In this document: positions 1-8,996 of the stretch, in pieces
Layout of the letters: every line of letters begins with the position of its first letter
Position numbering within the stretch: the first letter of the stretch is position 1
Assembly: GCA_903772945.1 (NCBI GenBank)
Contig: CAICTM010000209.1
Coordinates: forward strand, 27,389 to 91,388
Direction of reading: 5' to 3'
From: Seminavis robusta
Taxonomy: Eukaryota > Bacillariophyta > Bacillariophyceae > Naviculales > Naviculaceae
DNA: 64,000 nucleotides
Made by a program: the position numbers and the translations under genes
Notes under the pieces: model-generated
The model's database searches: none
The model's input: the letters and a program-made list of their open reading frames with translations, nothing else
Told to the model about the DNA's origin: nothing

Positions 1-1617
1 CCACCATGCCGACCGGGAGCGTACATGGGAGCCCCGGGAGAAGCCTTGCTCCGTGCAAACACGCTCCGATTCTCTCTTGTCGGAGTGAGTGGAACTACTG
101 GCCAGGGTGGTTTGGTTCAGTTGGATCGTCCAGTTGGTTCCTCCCTTGTTGAAGAACCACACAATGCAATACCCAGCACGAACAATTCAACAAGTGACAA
201 CCAGCAACTGGCAGTGGCCAATCCAGTTCTGGATGATACTGATGAGGAGCAAACAAGGCCACTGGCCAATCCGGTTGATCTTCAACAAGTTGAGAAAAAA
301 CGGAATAGACTGAGGCTGTTTTTTGCCCTATTTGTGGTGATACTGGTCATTGTGGCAGGTACCGTTGTTGGCACAGTCTTTGGAACACAGCAGAACAAGG
401 ATTCAGAGACACCAGGCGCTAATGAGTCCACGGCACCTTCGGAAGCACCTTCGGAAGCACCATCATCAGCCCCCACAGGAGTTCTGGACTTGCTGTTTGA
501 GAATCTACCAATTCAAACCTTTGCTAGTATCAACAATGGCAGTGAAACTCCTCAGTGGAGAGCATGGCAATGGCTTGTGAATCATCAAAACATCACAAAT
601 CTTTCAGAATGGAGAAAACAGCAGCTGTTTGCTCTTGCTACATTCTACTATGCCTTTGAGGGAGAAAATTGGAATCCTCTCATAAAGGGGCATGGGTGGA
701 TGGATGACACGGTGGAAGAGTGCAACTGGTTCTCCAGTGGATTTGGATATTTTTTGGAAGGAAAATACATGGAAGATCCTTTGCAGTCTTCATGTGACAG
801 CCATGGTAAATTCACCTCTCTTTGGTTGGAACACCTCCAGCTTTCTGGTTTGACACCTTTTGTTCCACGAGAGATCACCATGTTGACTTCATTGTCCCAT
901 CTTCAGTTGGGATTCAATGATATTGCAACATCGATTTCATCTCTGATTCCATCAGAATTATATGAGATGACTACATTGACAACATTGTCCTTTTACGCCG
1001 AGCAAGTGAAAGGCCAACTTCCTTCAGAGCTCGGACGACTCACTACTTTGGATACGTTATTTTTGTTGCAAAATCAGTTATCAGGCCAGATTCCTTCAGA
1101 GCTTGGACAGCTAACGGGCTTAAATGAGTTGTCATTTTGGGGAAACCAGTTCACTGGGGGAATTCCATCCGAACTTGGAAGACTCACTAACATGTCTTTC
1201 TTCGAGTTGTCCCAAAATCATTTCACCGGACCGCTTCCATCAGAGCTAGGAGGACTCTCTGGTGTGTCCCACTTTGGGTGCTTTGAAAATCAGTTCACTG
1301 GACCTGTCCCCTCTGAGTATGGTCAGCTGATTGGTTTGGCAGTCTTGCGTTTGGATGGAAATCAATTGACTGGACCTGTGCCATCCGCAATTGGCCTTCT
1401 GACAAATTTGAAGGCTTTGAATCTAACTGGCAACCTTGGCTTGTCTGGCACAATCCCAGAGAAGCTATGTTTCGTACCAAATGTGTCTTGTACTGCTTAC
1501 GAAGATGACGATTTTTTCGACAATCAGCCCTGCCATATCGACTTTGATTGTACCTCTATTATGTGTGGATGTGATTGTGCCTGTTCCAATTCTTCTTTGA
1601 TGCTAGGAGGAGTATAA
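1..1617 (+). CDS. LRR single-pass membrane protein, subfamily A, 5' end cut by window
   Basis: Receptor-like surface protein with no kinase domain. The frame is open to the left edge. The first ATG is at 25, but the codons before it read RPGA, which resembles the RPGAVAIGG motif of the paralogues at 42-53 kb, so the true start probably lies outside the window. From the edge: low-complexity cytosolic part, a basic KKRNRLRL stretch, one hydrophobic span near residues 105-127, a Ser/Pro/Glu stalk (repeated SEAP), a Trp/Cys-containing N-cap (WMDDTVEECNWF), then about seven plant-type LRRs of the form IPSELGxLTxLxxLxLxxNQLTG, and a Cys-rich C-terminus (CGCDCAC). With no signal peptide and the span near the N-terminus, the LRRs are predicted outside (type II). 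The extracellular half is close to that of the gene at 2921. The ligand is unknown. Confidence 0.85.
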   Translation, partial: PPCRPGAYMGAPGEALLRANTLRFSLVGVSGTTGQGGLVQLDRPVGSSLVEEPHNAIPSTNNSTSDNQQLAVANPVLDDTDEEQTRPLANPVDLQQVEKKRNRLRLFFALFVVILVIVAGTVVGTVFGTQQNKDSETPGANESTAPSEAPSEAPSSAPTGVLDLLFENLPIQTFASINNGSETPQWRAWQWLVNHQNITNLSEWRKQQLFALATFYYAFEGENWNPLIKGHGWMDDTVEECNWFSSGFGYFLEGKYMEDPLQSSCDSHGKFTSLWLEHLQLSGLTPFVPREITMLTSLSHLQLGFNDIATSISSLIPSELYEMTTLTTLSFYAEQVKGQLPSELGRLTTLDTLFLLQNQLSGQIPSELGQLTGLNELSFWGNQFTGGIPSELGRLTNMSFFELSQNHFTGPLPSELGGLSGVSHFGCFENQFTGPVPSEYGQLIGLAVLRLDGNQLTGPVPSAIGLLTNLKALNLTGNLGLSGTIPEKLCFVPNVSCTAYEDDDFFDNQPCHIDFDCTSIMCGCDCACSNSSLMLGGV

Positions 1618-2920
1618 ATTTGTTGGGGCTATCCCTCTTTACAATCATAGGACGACGAACACACCGCTACAGCTAGTCCAGTTGACCCTTGCTCTATTTA
1701 GCTTGAAAGTAGGACTACGGTGGCTAGTAGCCTGTGCTCTGTGCTCCGGTATCATCGTCGACAACGACCGCCTCTGTGGATCCTGCTGTTACTCCTAACG
1801 TACAGTACCGTAGCACTTCCGTGACATTCTTGGGCACAAACTATCCAAAAATTGTCGTTGCTTTCGTCTTGTTGATTGATTCCATTCGTCTTGTTGTAAT
1901 AGTTGTGGCTGCCTTCAGTCGTCTTGCTTGCGTGGCAAATGCATTTCCAAAGTCAGTGACCAGCCTACACCGAGTGAATCGAATCGAATCTCGGAAGGCC
2001 ACATTACCACCAAGAAAACCAAGTGTAACTCTTACATGTACTCGCAGAGGAGGACGCAGAAAGAGAAGGAGAATTGACTCGACTCTTCTCAAATACTTCT
2101 CAAATCGACTTGTCTTGGTGATCTGCCGGCCGTTGTTTTCTTCGTGGTATCCAGCCGCCATCCCAGCCGCACAATGGCAGCCTGGATGTCATCGTCGCTG
2201 TCGTCCTTCTCATAGAGGAGAAGAGCGAAATATCACCGCCGCTCGTTTATATAACAGTGGCAACAGTTCATTCGTCGACGACTCCGCCGTTGTTTTTGGT
2301 GGTATCCCCCCAGCACAACCTCAAAGTCGACTGTCGACTGTCACCAGCGGACTCCATGAGCGGCCATCGGCGTCGTCGTTGCCGTCGTTGCCGTCGTTCT
2401 CAACCGAGTTAGCAAGAGACTTTTCCCATGTGGAGCATCGAAATAAGACAACCACCGTGGTGTGTCAAAGGTTAATAAAAGGTGGTTTGACGGGTATGGG
2501 GCAATTGGCAGCAGGATGATTTGAAGACTTCCCCATTGTCCTTGCTTGATACGGTATGTCAGAAATTTCGGGTTCAGTATTAGGGTTAAATGTCGGCCGG
2601 CGCAACCACGCTTGCTTTCGTTCAGCGTTCAGCAGAAAATCAAGTCCTGTTTGTGACGTCTCCCTGGTTCATCTTTCCCGCGACCGTTTTGTCCTCCCTC
2701 CCCCTCAACGCGATCAAGCACACCCACAGCAGGCAATGCACATGTTTCCCCTCGATCGACTGCAATCGCAGGATCGATATTGTCATTCCACAACCTCAGC
2801 AGCTACTAGTACTAGTACATCCATCATCATAAAAACTCGTGCTTAAAAATATGCACTGCCACAAATGTGTAACGGGGGTGTAGAGTACTGTAGGAGGATA
2901 CATCCAGCAGCAGAACCAGC
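1618..2920. other. Intergenic, no gene supported
   Basis: This 1.3 kb stretch separates two LRR genes. It contains a 261-codon open frame starting with GTG (1734-2519), but the translation is basic, compositionally random and overlapped by an antisense ORF, so it is not called. The last 100 bp before 2921 are the likely promoter and 5' UTR; no clear core-promoter motif was recognised. Confidence 0.5.
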
Positions 2921-5809
2921 ATGATGGAAGAGGACAACTCCGATGGCATTCCGAAAAAGATTAATCAATCAAACAAAAATGATGATGCCCAACGTGGTAG
3001 CTCTACTAGAGATGTTGATCATCAACCAGACCACTATGACTCAGCGGTTCTACATAGCCTCATAAATCCAGCAGAGGCAGAAGCCATACAGCAGTACCTA
3101 GATGAAGAATGTGAAACCATGAAAGCTCAAGGAAAAGACAAAGGGCAATTTGCCAATGAAAGGGAGGCCAAAAAGACATCTACTACTTCTTCTACTGCTA
3201 CTCATACTAGAAGCACAAATGAAGCCAAGTCAGCAGAAGAATACGATGCAGCAGAAATTTCTTTGGAGGTTGTGGCAGAACAAGCTGGCCTGGCGACGGT
3301 GGAACATCCGCAGGAAGAACAAGAAGACCTCAAGAAAGCATACAAAACCACCCCCACTCCCAGCCTCAGCCTTCTCCAGATGACAACAGAAATCAAGGAA
3401 ACTGCCAAAATTGAAAAACTGGCAAAAAACTCAAAGGAGGCAACCAAAAGAGGACCAGCACCAACAGGAGATACCCACCAACAAGGAGACATGATCCAGC
3501 AAACCACAGTATATCAGACACGCCAACAATCACGACGACGTACTACAAAAGACAAGGCTGCCAAACAGGTCACCAGAGCCCGTCTTGGGATTTCTAATCA
3601 CGTCCAAGCAAATAAACTGGAAAAGACCACAGGTATGCCTGCCAAAGGGTTGCGAGGAAACACAGGGCCGGCAGCTGCAGGGGCACACCACATAAAACCA
3701 TGTGCCGCCGTGAGTGGTGCTCATGCCCGATCAAATACGCTGGAAACCACACGTATGCCTGCCAAAGGGTTGCGAGGAAACACAGGGCCGGAACTTGCAG
3801 GGGCACACAACATAAAACCAAGTGCCGCCAGGGGTAGTGCTCATGCCCGAGCAAATACGCTGGAAGAGACCACGGGTATGCCTGTAAAAGGATTGCAAGG
3901 AAACACAGGGCCTGCAGCTGCAGGGGCACACAACATAAAACCAAGTGCCGCCGTGAGTGGTGCTCATGCCCGAGCAAATACGCTGGAAGAGACCACGGGT
4001 ATGCCTGTCAAAGGACTGCAAGGAAACACAGGGCCGACAGCTGCAGGGGCACATCAAGCAAAACCAAGTGCCGCTGTGGGTGGTGCTCTGCCATTGTTGC
4101 GTGGGCTTGGCAAAAACAGGACCACAACTGTGGAGGCCACCAATGCAACAAATTATCATGGAGCCTACACATGCGAGAACTTACAGCGTGTTCAAAGTCT
4201 TGATTTTGAGCCTGTTCATAACAACAACCACAATGAAAATGAAAACGAATATGTCATCAATGAAAATGAAATCGAATATGCCATCAACGATCCAGATATT
4301 GTCCTGCTGCCCCCTACCAATGACCAAGGACTTGTTGAAGCTAGGCCAATCATGGAGGAATCTGAGAGTCAAGTCCTGCAGGAAGCCCAACAAGTTGATC
4401 ATATATTGGAACAACGAGCTGACAGAGAGGAAAAGGAGAAGGAGTGCCATAGGGTTGGATTTGCCATCGTTGCTTGTTCTCTTGCTATTATCGCCATCAG
4501 TCTGTGCGTTGGACTAAGGCCCAAGTCAGAGATCATCCAGACACCGTCACCCACTGTTCATGTTTTCATGGAGCCTTCTGGAGTGCCATCCTCTACACCC
4601 AGTGGTTTTCTGGACCTGCTGCTGAATAATCTTCCCAGTCACACATTGGCTAGCATCAACAATGGAAGTGAAACTCCTCAGTGGAGAGCATGGAATTGGC
4701 TTGCAAACCACCAAAATATCACATTGCTACCAGAATGGAGAAAGGAGCAGCTGTTTGCTCTTGCTACATTCTTCTATGCCTTCGAGGGGGGAAAGTGGAA
4801 TCCTCTCATAAAGGGGCATGGATGGATGGATGACACAGTGGAAGAGTGCAATTGGTTCTCCAATGGATTTGGATATTTTGAGGAAAGAACATACGTTGAT
4901 TATGATAATCCTTCGCATTATTCATGCAACAGCCATGGCAAAGTTACCTCACTTTGGTTGGAAGACCTCCAGCTTTCTGGTTTGGCGCCTTTTATTCCAC
5001 CAGAGGTCACCATGCTGAGTTCATTGTCCCGTCTTCAGTTGGGTTTCAATAAGATTGCGACATCGATTTCATCTCTGATTCCAGCAGAAGTGTATGAAAT
5101 GACTGGTTTGACTGGTTTTGGATTGTATTTTGAACAGGTGACTGGCCAAATCCCAAGTGAGCTTGGACAACTCACTGATCTGTATCAGTTGTTTTTGCTT
5201 GGAAATCAGTTATCCGGCCAGATTCCTTCAGAGATCGGACGGCTAACTGGCTTACGTGACTTGTGGTTATTGGGAAACCAGTTAACAGGCCCGATTCCTT
5301 CAGAGCTTGGACAGCTTACTGGCCTGAGTGTCTTGTGGATGTTCGGAAACCAGTTCACTGGGCGGATTCCTTCAGAGCTTGGAAGTCTCGCCAACATGTC
5401 TTCCTTGGAGTTGTCCCAAAATCAGTTTAGCGGACCCCTTCCATCAGAGCTTGGAAGACTCTCTGGCGTGTCACACTTTGGGTGCTCCGAAAACCAGTTC
5501 ACTGGACCTGTCCCCTCAGAGTTTGGTCAGCTGATTGGTTTCACAGTCTTGCGTTTGGCTGAGAATCAGTTGACTGGATCTGTGCCATCAGAGCTTGGCC
5601 TTCTGACCAATCTGGAGGCTTTCAATTTAACTGGCAACCTTGGCTTGTCTGGCACAATCCCAGAGAAACTATGCTTCTTGCCGAATGTGTCTTGTACTGT
5701 CTACGAAGATGACGATTTTTTTGACAATCAGCCCTGCCATGTTGACTTTGATTGTACCTCTATTTTGTGTGGATGTGATTGTGCCTGTTCCAATTCTTCT
5801 TTGATGTAA
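2921..5809 (+). CDS. LRR single-pass membrane protein with a 41-residue intracellular repeat, subfamily A
   Basis: A 962-residue paralogue of the gene at the left edge, with a much longer cytosolic N-terminus (about 510 residues, charged and Gln/Thr-rich). Residues about 229-392 hold four tandem repeats of 40-41 residues, each around TTGMPVKGLQGNTGPAAAGA. A span follows at about 511-532 (GFAIVACSLAIIAISLCVG), then a Pro/Ser/Thr stalk, the Trp/Cys N-cap (WMDDTVEECNWF), about nine LRRs of the plant IPSELGxLTxL type and a Cys-rich C-terminus (CGCDCAC). The extracellular half is near-identical in plan to the neighbour at 1-1617, so the pair is probably a duplication whose cytosolic halves diverged. 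No catalytic domain is visible. ATG at 2921 is the first in frame. No intron is needed. Confidence 0.88.
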   Translation: MMEEDNSDGIPKKINQSNKNDDAQRGSSTRDVDHQPDHYDSAVLHSLINPAEAEAIQQYLDEECETMKAQGKDKGQFANEREAKKTSTTSSTATHTRSTNEAKSAEEYDAAEISLEVVAEQAGLATVEHPQEEQEDLKKAYKTTPTPSLSLLQMTTEIKETAKIEKLAKNSKEATKRGPAPTGDTHQQGDMIQQTTVYQTRQQSRRRTTKDKAAKQVTRARLGISNHVQANKLEKTTGMPAKGLRGNTGPAAAGAHHIKPCAAVSGAHARSNTLETTRMPAKGLRGNTGPELAGAHNIKPSAARGSAHARANTLEETTGMPVKGLQGNTGPAAAGAHNIKPSAAVSGAHARANTLEETTGMPVKGLQGNTGPTAAGAHQAKPSAAVGGALPLLRGLGKNRTTTVEATNATNYHGAYTCENLQRVQSLDFEPVHNNNHNENENEYVINENEIEYAINDPDIVLLPPTNDQGLVEARPIMEESESQVLQEAQQVDHILEQRADREEKEKECHRVGFAIVACSLAIIAISLCVGLRPKSEIIQTPSPTVHVFMEPSGVPSSTPSGFLDLLLNNLPSHTLASINNGSETPQWRAWNWLANHQNITLLPEWRKEQLFALATFFYAFEGGKWNPLIKGHGWMDDTVEECNWFSNGFGYFEERTYVDYDNPSHYSCNSHGKVTSLWLEDLQLSGLAPFIPPEVTMLSSLSRLQLGFNKIATSISSLIPAEVYEMTGLTGFGLYFEQVTGQIPSELGQLTDLYQLFLLGNQLSGQIPSEIGRLTGLRDLWLLGNQLTGPIPSELGQLTGLSVLWMFGNQFTGRIPSELGSLANMSSLELSQNQFSGPLPSELGRLSGVSHFGCSENQFTGPVPSEFGQLIGFTVLRLAENQLTGSVPSELGLLTNLEAFNLTGNLGLSGTIPEKLCFLPNVSCTVYEDDDFFDNQPCHVDFDCTSILCGCDCACSNSSLM
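3608..4094 (+). repeat. In-frame tandem repeat, 120-123 bp period, four units
   Basis: Unit starts are near 3608, 3731, 3851 and 3974, with periods of 123, 120 and 123 bp. The last two units are nearly identical and the first two more diverged. All periods are multiples of three, so copy number can change without breaking the LRR protein frame. Confidence 0.9.
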
Positions 5810-6640
5810 AAAGGGAAATAGAAGATGATCTGTATGTGTTGCGTTACGCAGCTATGAACAGATGATGCCCTTTATGAATTGGATTGTTTGCTAGCTATAG
5901 CAATCAGCTGGTGCTAGATTGCTCCGAATGCCTGCAAAACTTCTCCAGCAATTCACTTATCAAAAAAAGGGACACGATAGTTTCTAAGGGGCGGTACGAC
6001 ACCCTTCCAAGAACGCCCCCCAGGGATTTGGATATTGTAGTTAGACTCCATGCAGTAGTCTACATTATTTCATCCCATGCAGCAGCTAGCTTGTAGCTGG
6101 AACGGATCAAGGCAGCAGGAACGGTTGAAAATCAATCTTGTTCTTTGACAAGATCGTCTCTTGCAAGGAATGCATTTTGCCAACCCATCACCAAGGCTCC
6201 ACATTCCAATGCTAGACAACGGCACTTGGGCTCATCCGACGAGTGACGAGTCGAGTCCTGCATCCTACATCCAGAGAGGAGAGGCGTCGAGAACGCTATA
6301 GTGGTACATGTACCGCTACTAGACTGTCAATCCATGCACGGAACAGCATCCGACAAGCAGCATTGGTTCCAACCTGTTTTGTTCCCCGGATTTCACCGCG
6401 AATGGTACCAGAAGCATTAAGGAGAAGTTCTGAAGAACCCTTCGGATCCCGGGCCCACACCTTAACCAAACAAACATTGAGGAAATGCTTCGACGATGGC
6501 CTCACTGCTCAGGCTTGAGAGCCAAACATCGGCTCAAGGACGATGATCAGAAGATCCACAGCGATCAACACTGTCGAACACAGCATAGCCAACTCGAAAG
6601 ATGTACCTCTACAAACAAACAATTCTTGTCTCACAAAATT
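5810..6640. other. Intergenic
   Basis: Holds the 3' flank of the LRR gene and the promoter of the oxidoreductase. The oxidoreductase frame is open back to an ATG at 6485, but the extra 52 residues are polar and look non-coding next to the clear signal peptide that starts at 6641. No other gene was seen. Confidence 0.5.
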
Positions 6641-8506
6641 ATGAAGCACAAAGCTCACAATCACAACAACACTACGCTACTACCCACTTTGATATCTTTC
6701 ATCCTCGTCCTCATGTCTCCATTCTCCTCTTCCTTCCAAGGCACCAAAGCCAATGGCGAATCCCTCTATCCTTCCAATTGGCCTGCCATTCCCTTTCACA
6801 AGGGTGAAGTGGCGGTCCAGAAAAAGGTTGGCACCCATGACTTTGTCATGTCCTATGCTCCTCGCATGATTCGGCCTTATATGCCCGATCAACATCGTCA
6901 ATTCTTTCAAGCACAACCATTCCTGGTCATTGCCGCTCGGGATGATCAGGGACGCATGTGGTCGACTCTCTTATCGCCTTCCCAAACCACCAGTCCCGAC
7001 CCCAAGAATCTGGTCTTACACAATGCTCAGCCCGTTGCGGGCGATGCCTTGGAGGGCATGCTCCAGCCCGGGACAGACATTGGGATGATTGGAATTGAGT
7101 TTGCCACCAAACGGCGCAACCGTGTCAATGGAAGGCTGGTGGCAACCCGTGACGGTAATAATAACAAGTTGGTCTTTCAAGTGGACCAGAGCTTTGGAAA
7201 TTGTCCTCAGTACATCAAACCACGTCAGTGGTGGATTGCTGCCAATGACACCAACACCAACACCAACACCAACAACCAGAATGCTACCACCACTACTCAT
7301 CGATCGGATCGGCTTTCCAAAGACCAAGTGGCCAAGATCAAAGCGGCCGAAACCATCTTTGTGGCATCGGGATACCGTGATTATGCCAACGGTGGAGACG
7401 ATCCTCGGTATGGCAATGACGCCTCTCACAGAGGCGGACCAGAGGGGTTTGTAAATGTCCGTGATGACAAGACATTGATTCTACCAGACTACGCTGGCAA
7501 TCAGCATTTCAACACCATTGGCAACTTGGTCATGGACCCCCGAATCGGCATTACGTTTCCAGAATACGAGACGGGTGCCATGCTGCAGGTCACAGGACGG
7601 GCCAGAGTAGTGGAGTTTACGAGGAACAACAGTCTGCTGGCTGCCTTGTATCCTGGAGCCGAACGATTGATTGAAATACGGATTGATCAAGTGGTGGATG
7701 TCCCACCCGGATCCATTCCCATTCGTTGGTCCTCCTCCACGGACGAACTGTTGCAACGCAAGTTGGTGGTGTCGGCCAAGATTCGTGAATCAGACAGTGT
7801 GATGAGTTTCCACCTGCGACCACAGGATCACGAGTTGCAAACCTTGTGGAAGTTTCAACCAGGACAGCATTTGCCCGTTCATGCGGCCGGTGTCGATCCA
7901 CTGAACGATCCCGAAGCCGCCATGGAACGCACCTACACCATATCGGCGGGACCGGATTGGGGCGAATATCGCATCTCGGTCAAGCGTCAAGGCAAGGTCT
8001 CCTCCTTTTTGCACAGTCACATCCAGGTCGGCGATACACTGCTGGTGGACAAACCTGCTGGAGACTTTGTGTTGAAAGATGACAACCATCGACCTCTGGT
8101 CCTCTTGAGCAATGGCATTGGAGTGACACCCATGATCAGCATGTTGCATCATTGGGCCAATCCTGATCAATCCAAAAAGCACTGTCGCCCTGTCTATTGG
8201 ATCCATGGTGCTAGGGATAGCCAACACCATCCCTTCGACAATGAAGTCCAAGAGATCCAGAATCTTGTCAAGGGCAGCGAAAGGGCAAACCTCTACACTC
8301 ATGTTGCGTATTCCCAGCCGCTAGACGGAGACACGGAGTATGATTCCCAAGGCCGACTCACGGCGGACCGGGTCCAGGCTATAGTTCCAGATCTACGGAA
8401 TGCTGACATTTACATGTGCGGAACCGATGCCTTTGTGGCGGACATGGAAGAGGGTTTGAAAGCAGCCGGAGTGCCCTCGGCTCAGATCCGCTATGAGACG
8501 TTCTGA
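6641..8506 (+). CDS. PNPOx-like / ferredoxin-NADP reductase-type fusion oxidoreductase
   Basis: About 621 residues. The N-terminal half (about 50-350) resembles the FMN-binding split-barrel (pyridoxamine 5'-phosphate oxidase-like) family. The C-terminal half is an FAD/NAD(P)H reductase module like that of flavohaemoproteins: RTYTIS for FAD binding near residue 430, GIGVTPM near 493 for NAD(P), a late MCGT, and the terminus RYETF. There is no globin and no 2Fe-2S domain, so electrons would pass from NAD(P)H through FAD to the split barrel. The substrate is unknown. ATG 6641 is preferred because it opens a signal-peptide-like segment ending SPFSSSFQG, compatible with a diatom plastid presequence (Phe after the cleavage site), though plain secretion is possible. 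A short ACCAAC microsatellite near 7251-7275 encodes a Thr/Asn run between motifs. Confidence 0.82.
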   Translation: MKHKAHNHNNTTLLPTLISFILVLMSPFSSSFQGTKANGESLYPSNWPAIPFHKGEVAVQKKVGTHDFVMSYAPRMIRPYMPDQHRQFFQAQPFLVIAARDDQGRMWSTLLSPSQTTSPDPKNLVLHNAQPVAGDALEGMLQPGTDIGMIGIEFATKRRNRVNGRLVATRDGNNNKLVFQVDQSFGNCPQYIKPRQWWIAANDTNTNTNTNNQNATTTTHRSDRLSKDQVAKIKAAETIFVASGYRDYANGGDDPRYGNDASHRGGPEGFVNVRDDKTLILPDYAGNQHFNTIGNLVMDPRIGITFPEYETGAMLQVTGRARVVEFTRNNSLLAALYPGAERLIEIRIDQVVDVPPGSIPIRWSSSTDELLQRKLVVSAKIRESDSVMSFHLRPQDHELQTLWKFQPGQHLPVHAAGVDPLNDPEAAMERTYTISAGPDWGEYRISVKRQGKVSSFLHSHIQVGDTLLVDKPAGDFVLKDDNHRPLVLLSNGIGVTPMISMLHHWANPDQSKKHCRPVYWIHGARDSQHHPFDNEVQEIQNLVKGSERANLYTHVAYSQPLDGDTEYDSQGRLTADRVQAIVPDLRNADIYMCGTDAFVADMEEGLKAAGVPSAQIRYETF

Positions 8507-8996
8507 AGGGATTTTTCGAAACTATCTCCAGGTCCAGGTCTTCTCGCACAAATCTATTCCTGCAGATAACCTCCCTACTCTAGCTAGCTAAACCCCCTTA
8601 TCTTACTCCTGCTTGCTAGCTAGCTAGTGCAGTTGACATGGGGGCAATAGCGGTAGCCAGCACTGTACAATACTTGGTAGAGGCCAAGAGAAAAACCTGT
8701 GTGGATTTTTTAACCTTCTAAAGTAAAAACCTTATCCACAATTCTGGCAATGACGCGATGGTTGAGCAAGCTCCTCGTGGATCTTGTATGCCCAATTCTC
8801 GCTGGGATCCTGGATTCTCCGCTCCCTGTTCTCTGTCAGCCTCTCAGTCGCAGCATTGAAGAGGACACTCAATTGGCCACATGCCCACAAAAGTGAACTG
8901 ATCAGGTGTTGGGAACTAACCTGCTACTAGATCTACCGTACTAGTACTGTGGAGCATTGAGGCAGTCAGTTTTGAAAGAAGAACGAACCGAGCAAG
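8507..8996. other. Intergenic with CTAGCTAG palindromes
   Basis: About 490 bp. It contains GCTAGCTAGCTAG-type runs at about 8581-8626, and a segment near 8571-8600 (CCTCCCTACTCTAG, AAACCCCC) that recurs in related form at 34.8, 35.0 and 58.0 kb. No gene was seen. Confidence 0.5.

Noticed and set aside
1734-2519. 261-codon plus-strand ORF
   Set aside because: Starts with GTG, not ATG; basic and random composition, no domain, antisense ORF of similar quality. Probably chance.
3594-4159. Minus-strand ORFs of 127 and 142 codons with Cys/Pro-rich repeats
   Set aside because: Antisense shadow of the 41-residue repeat in the LRR gene; the apparent repeats simply mirror it.
6485-6640. Upstream start of the oxidoreductase
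   Set aside because: The added 52 residues are polar and precede a textbook signal peptide, which would then be internal.
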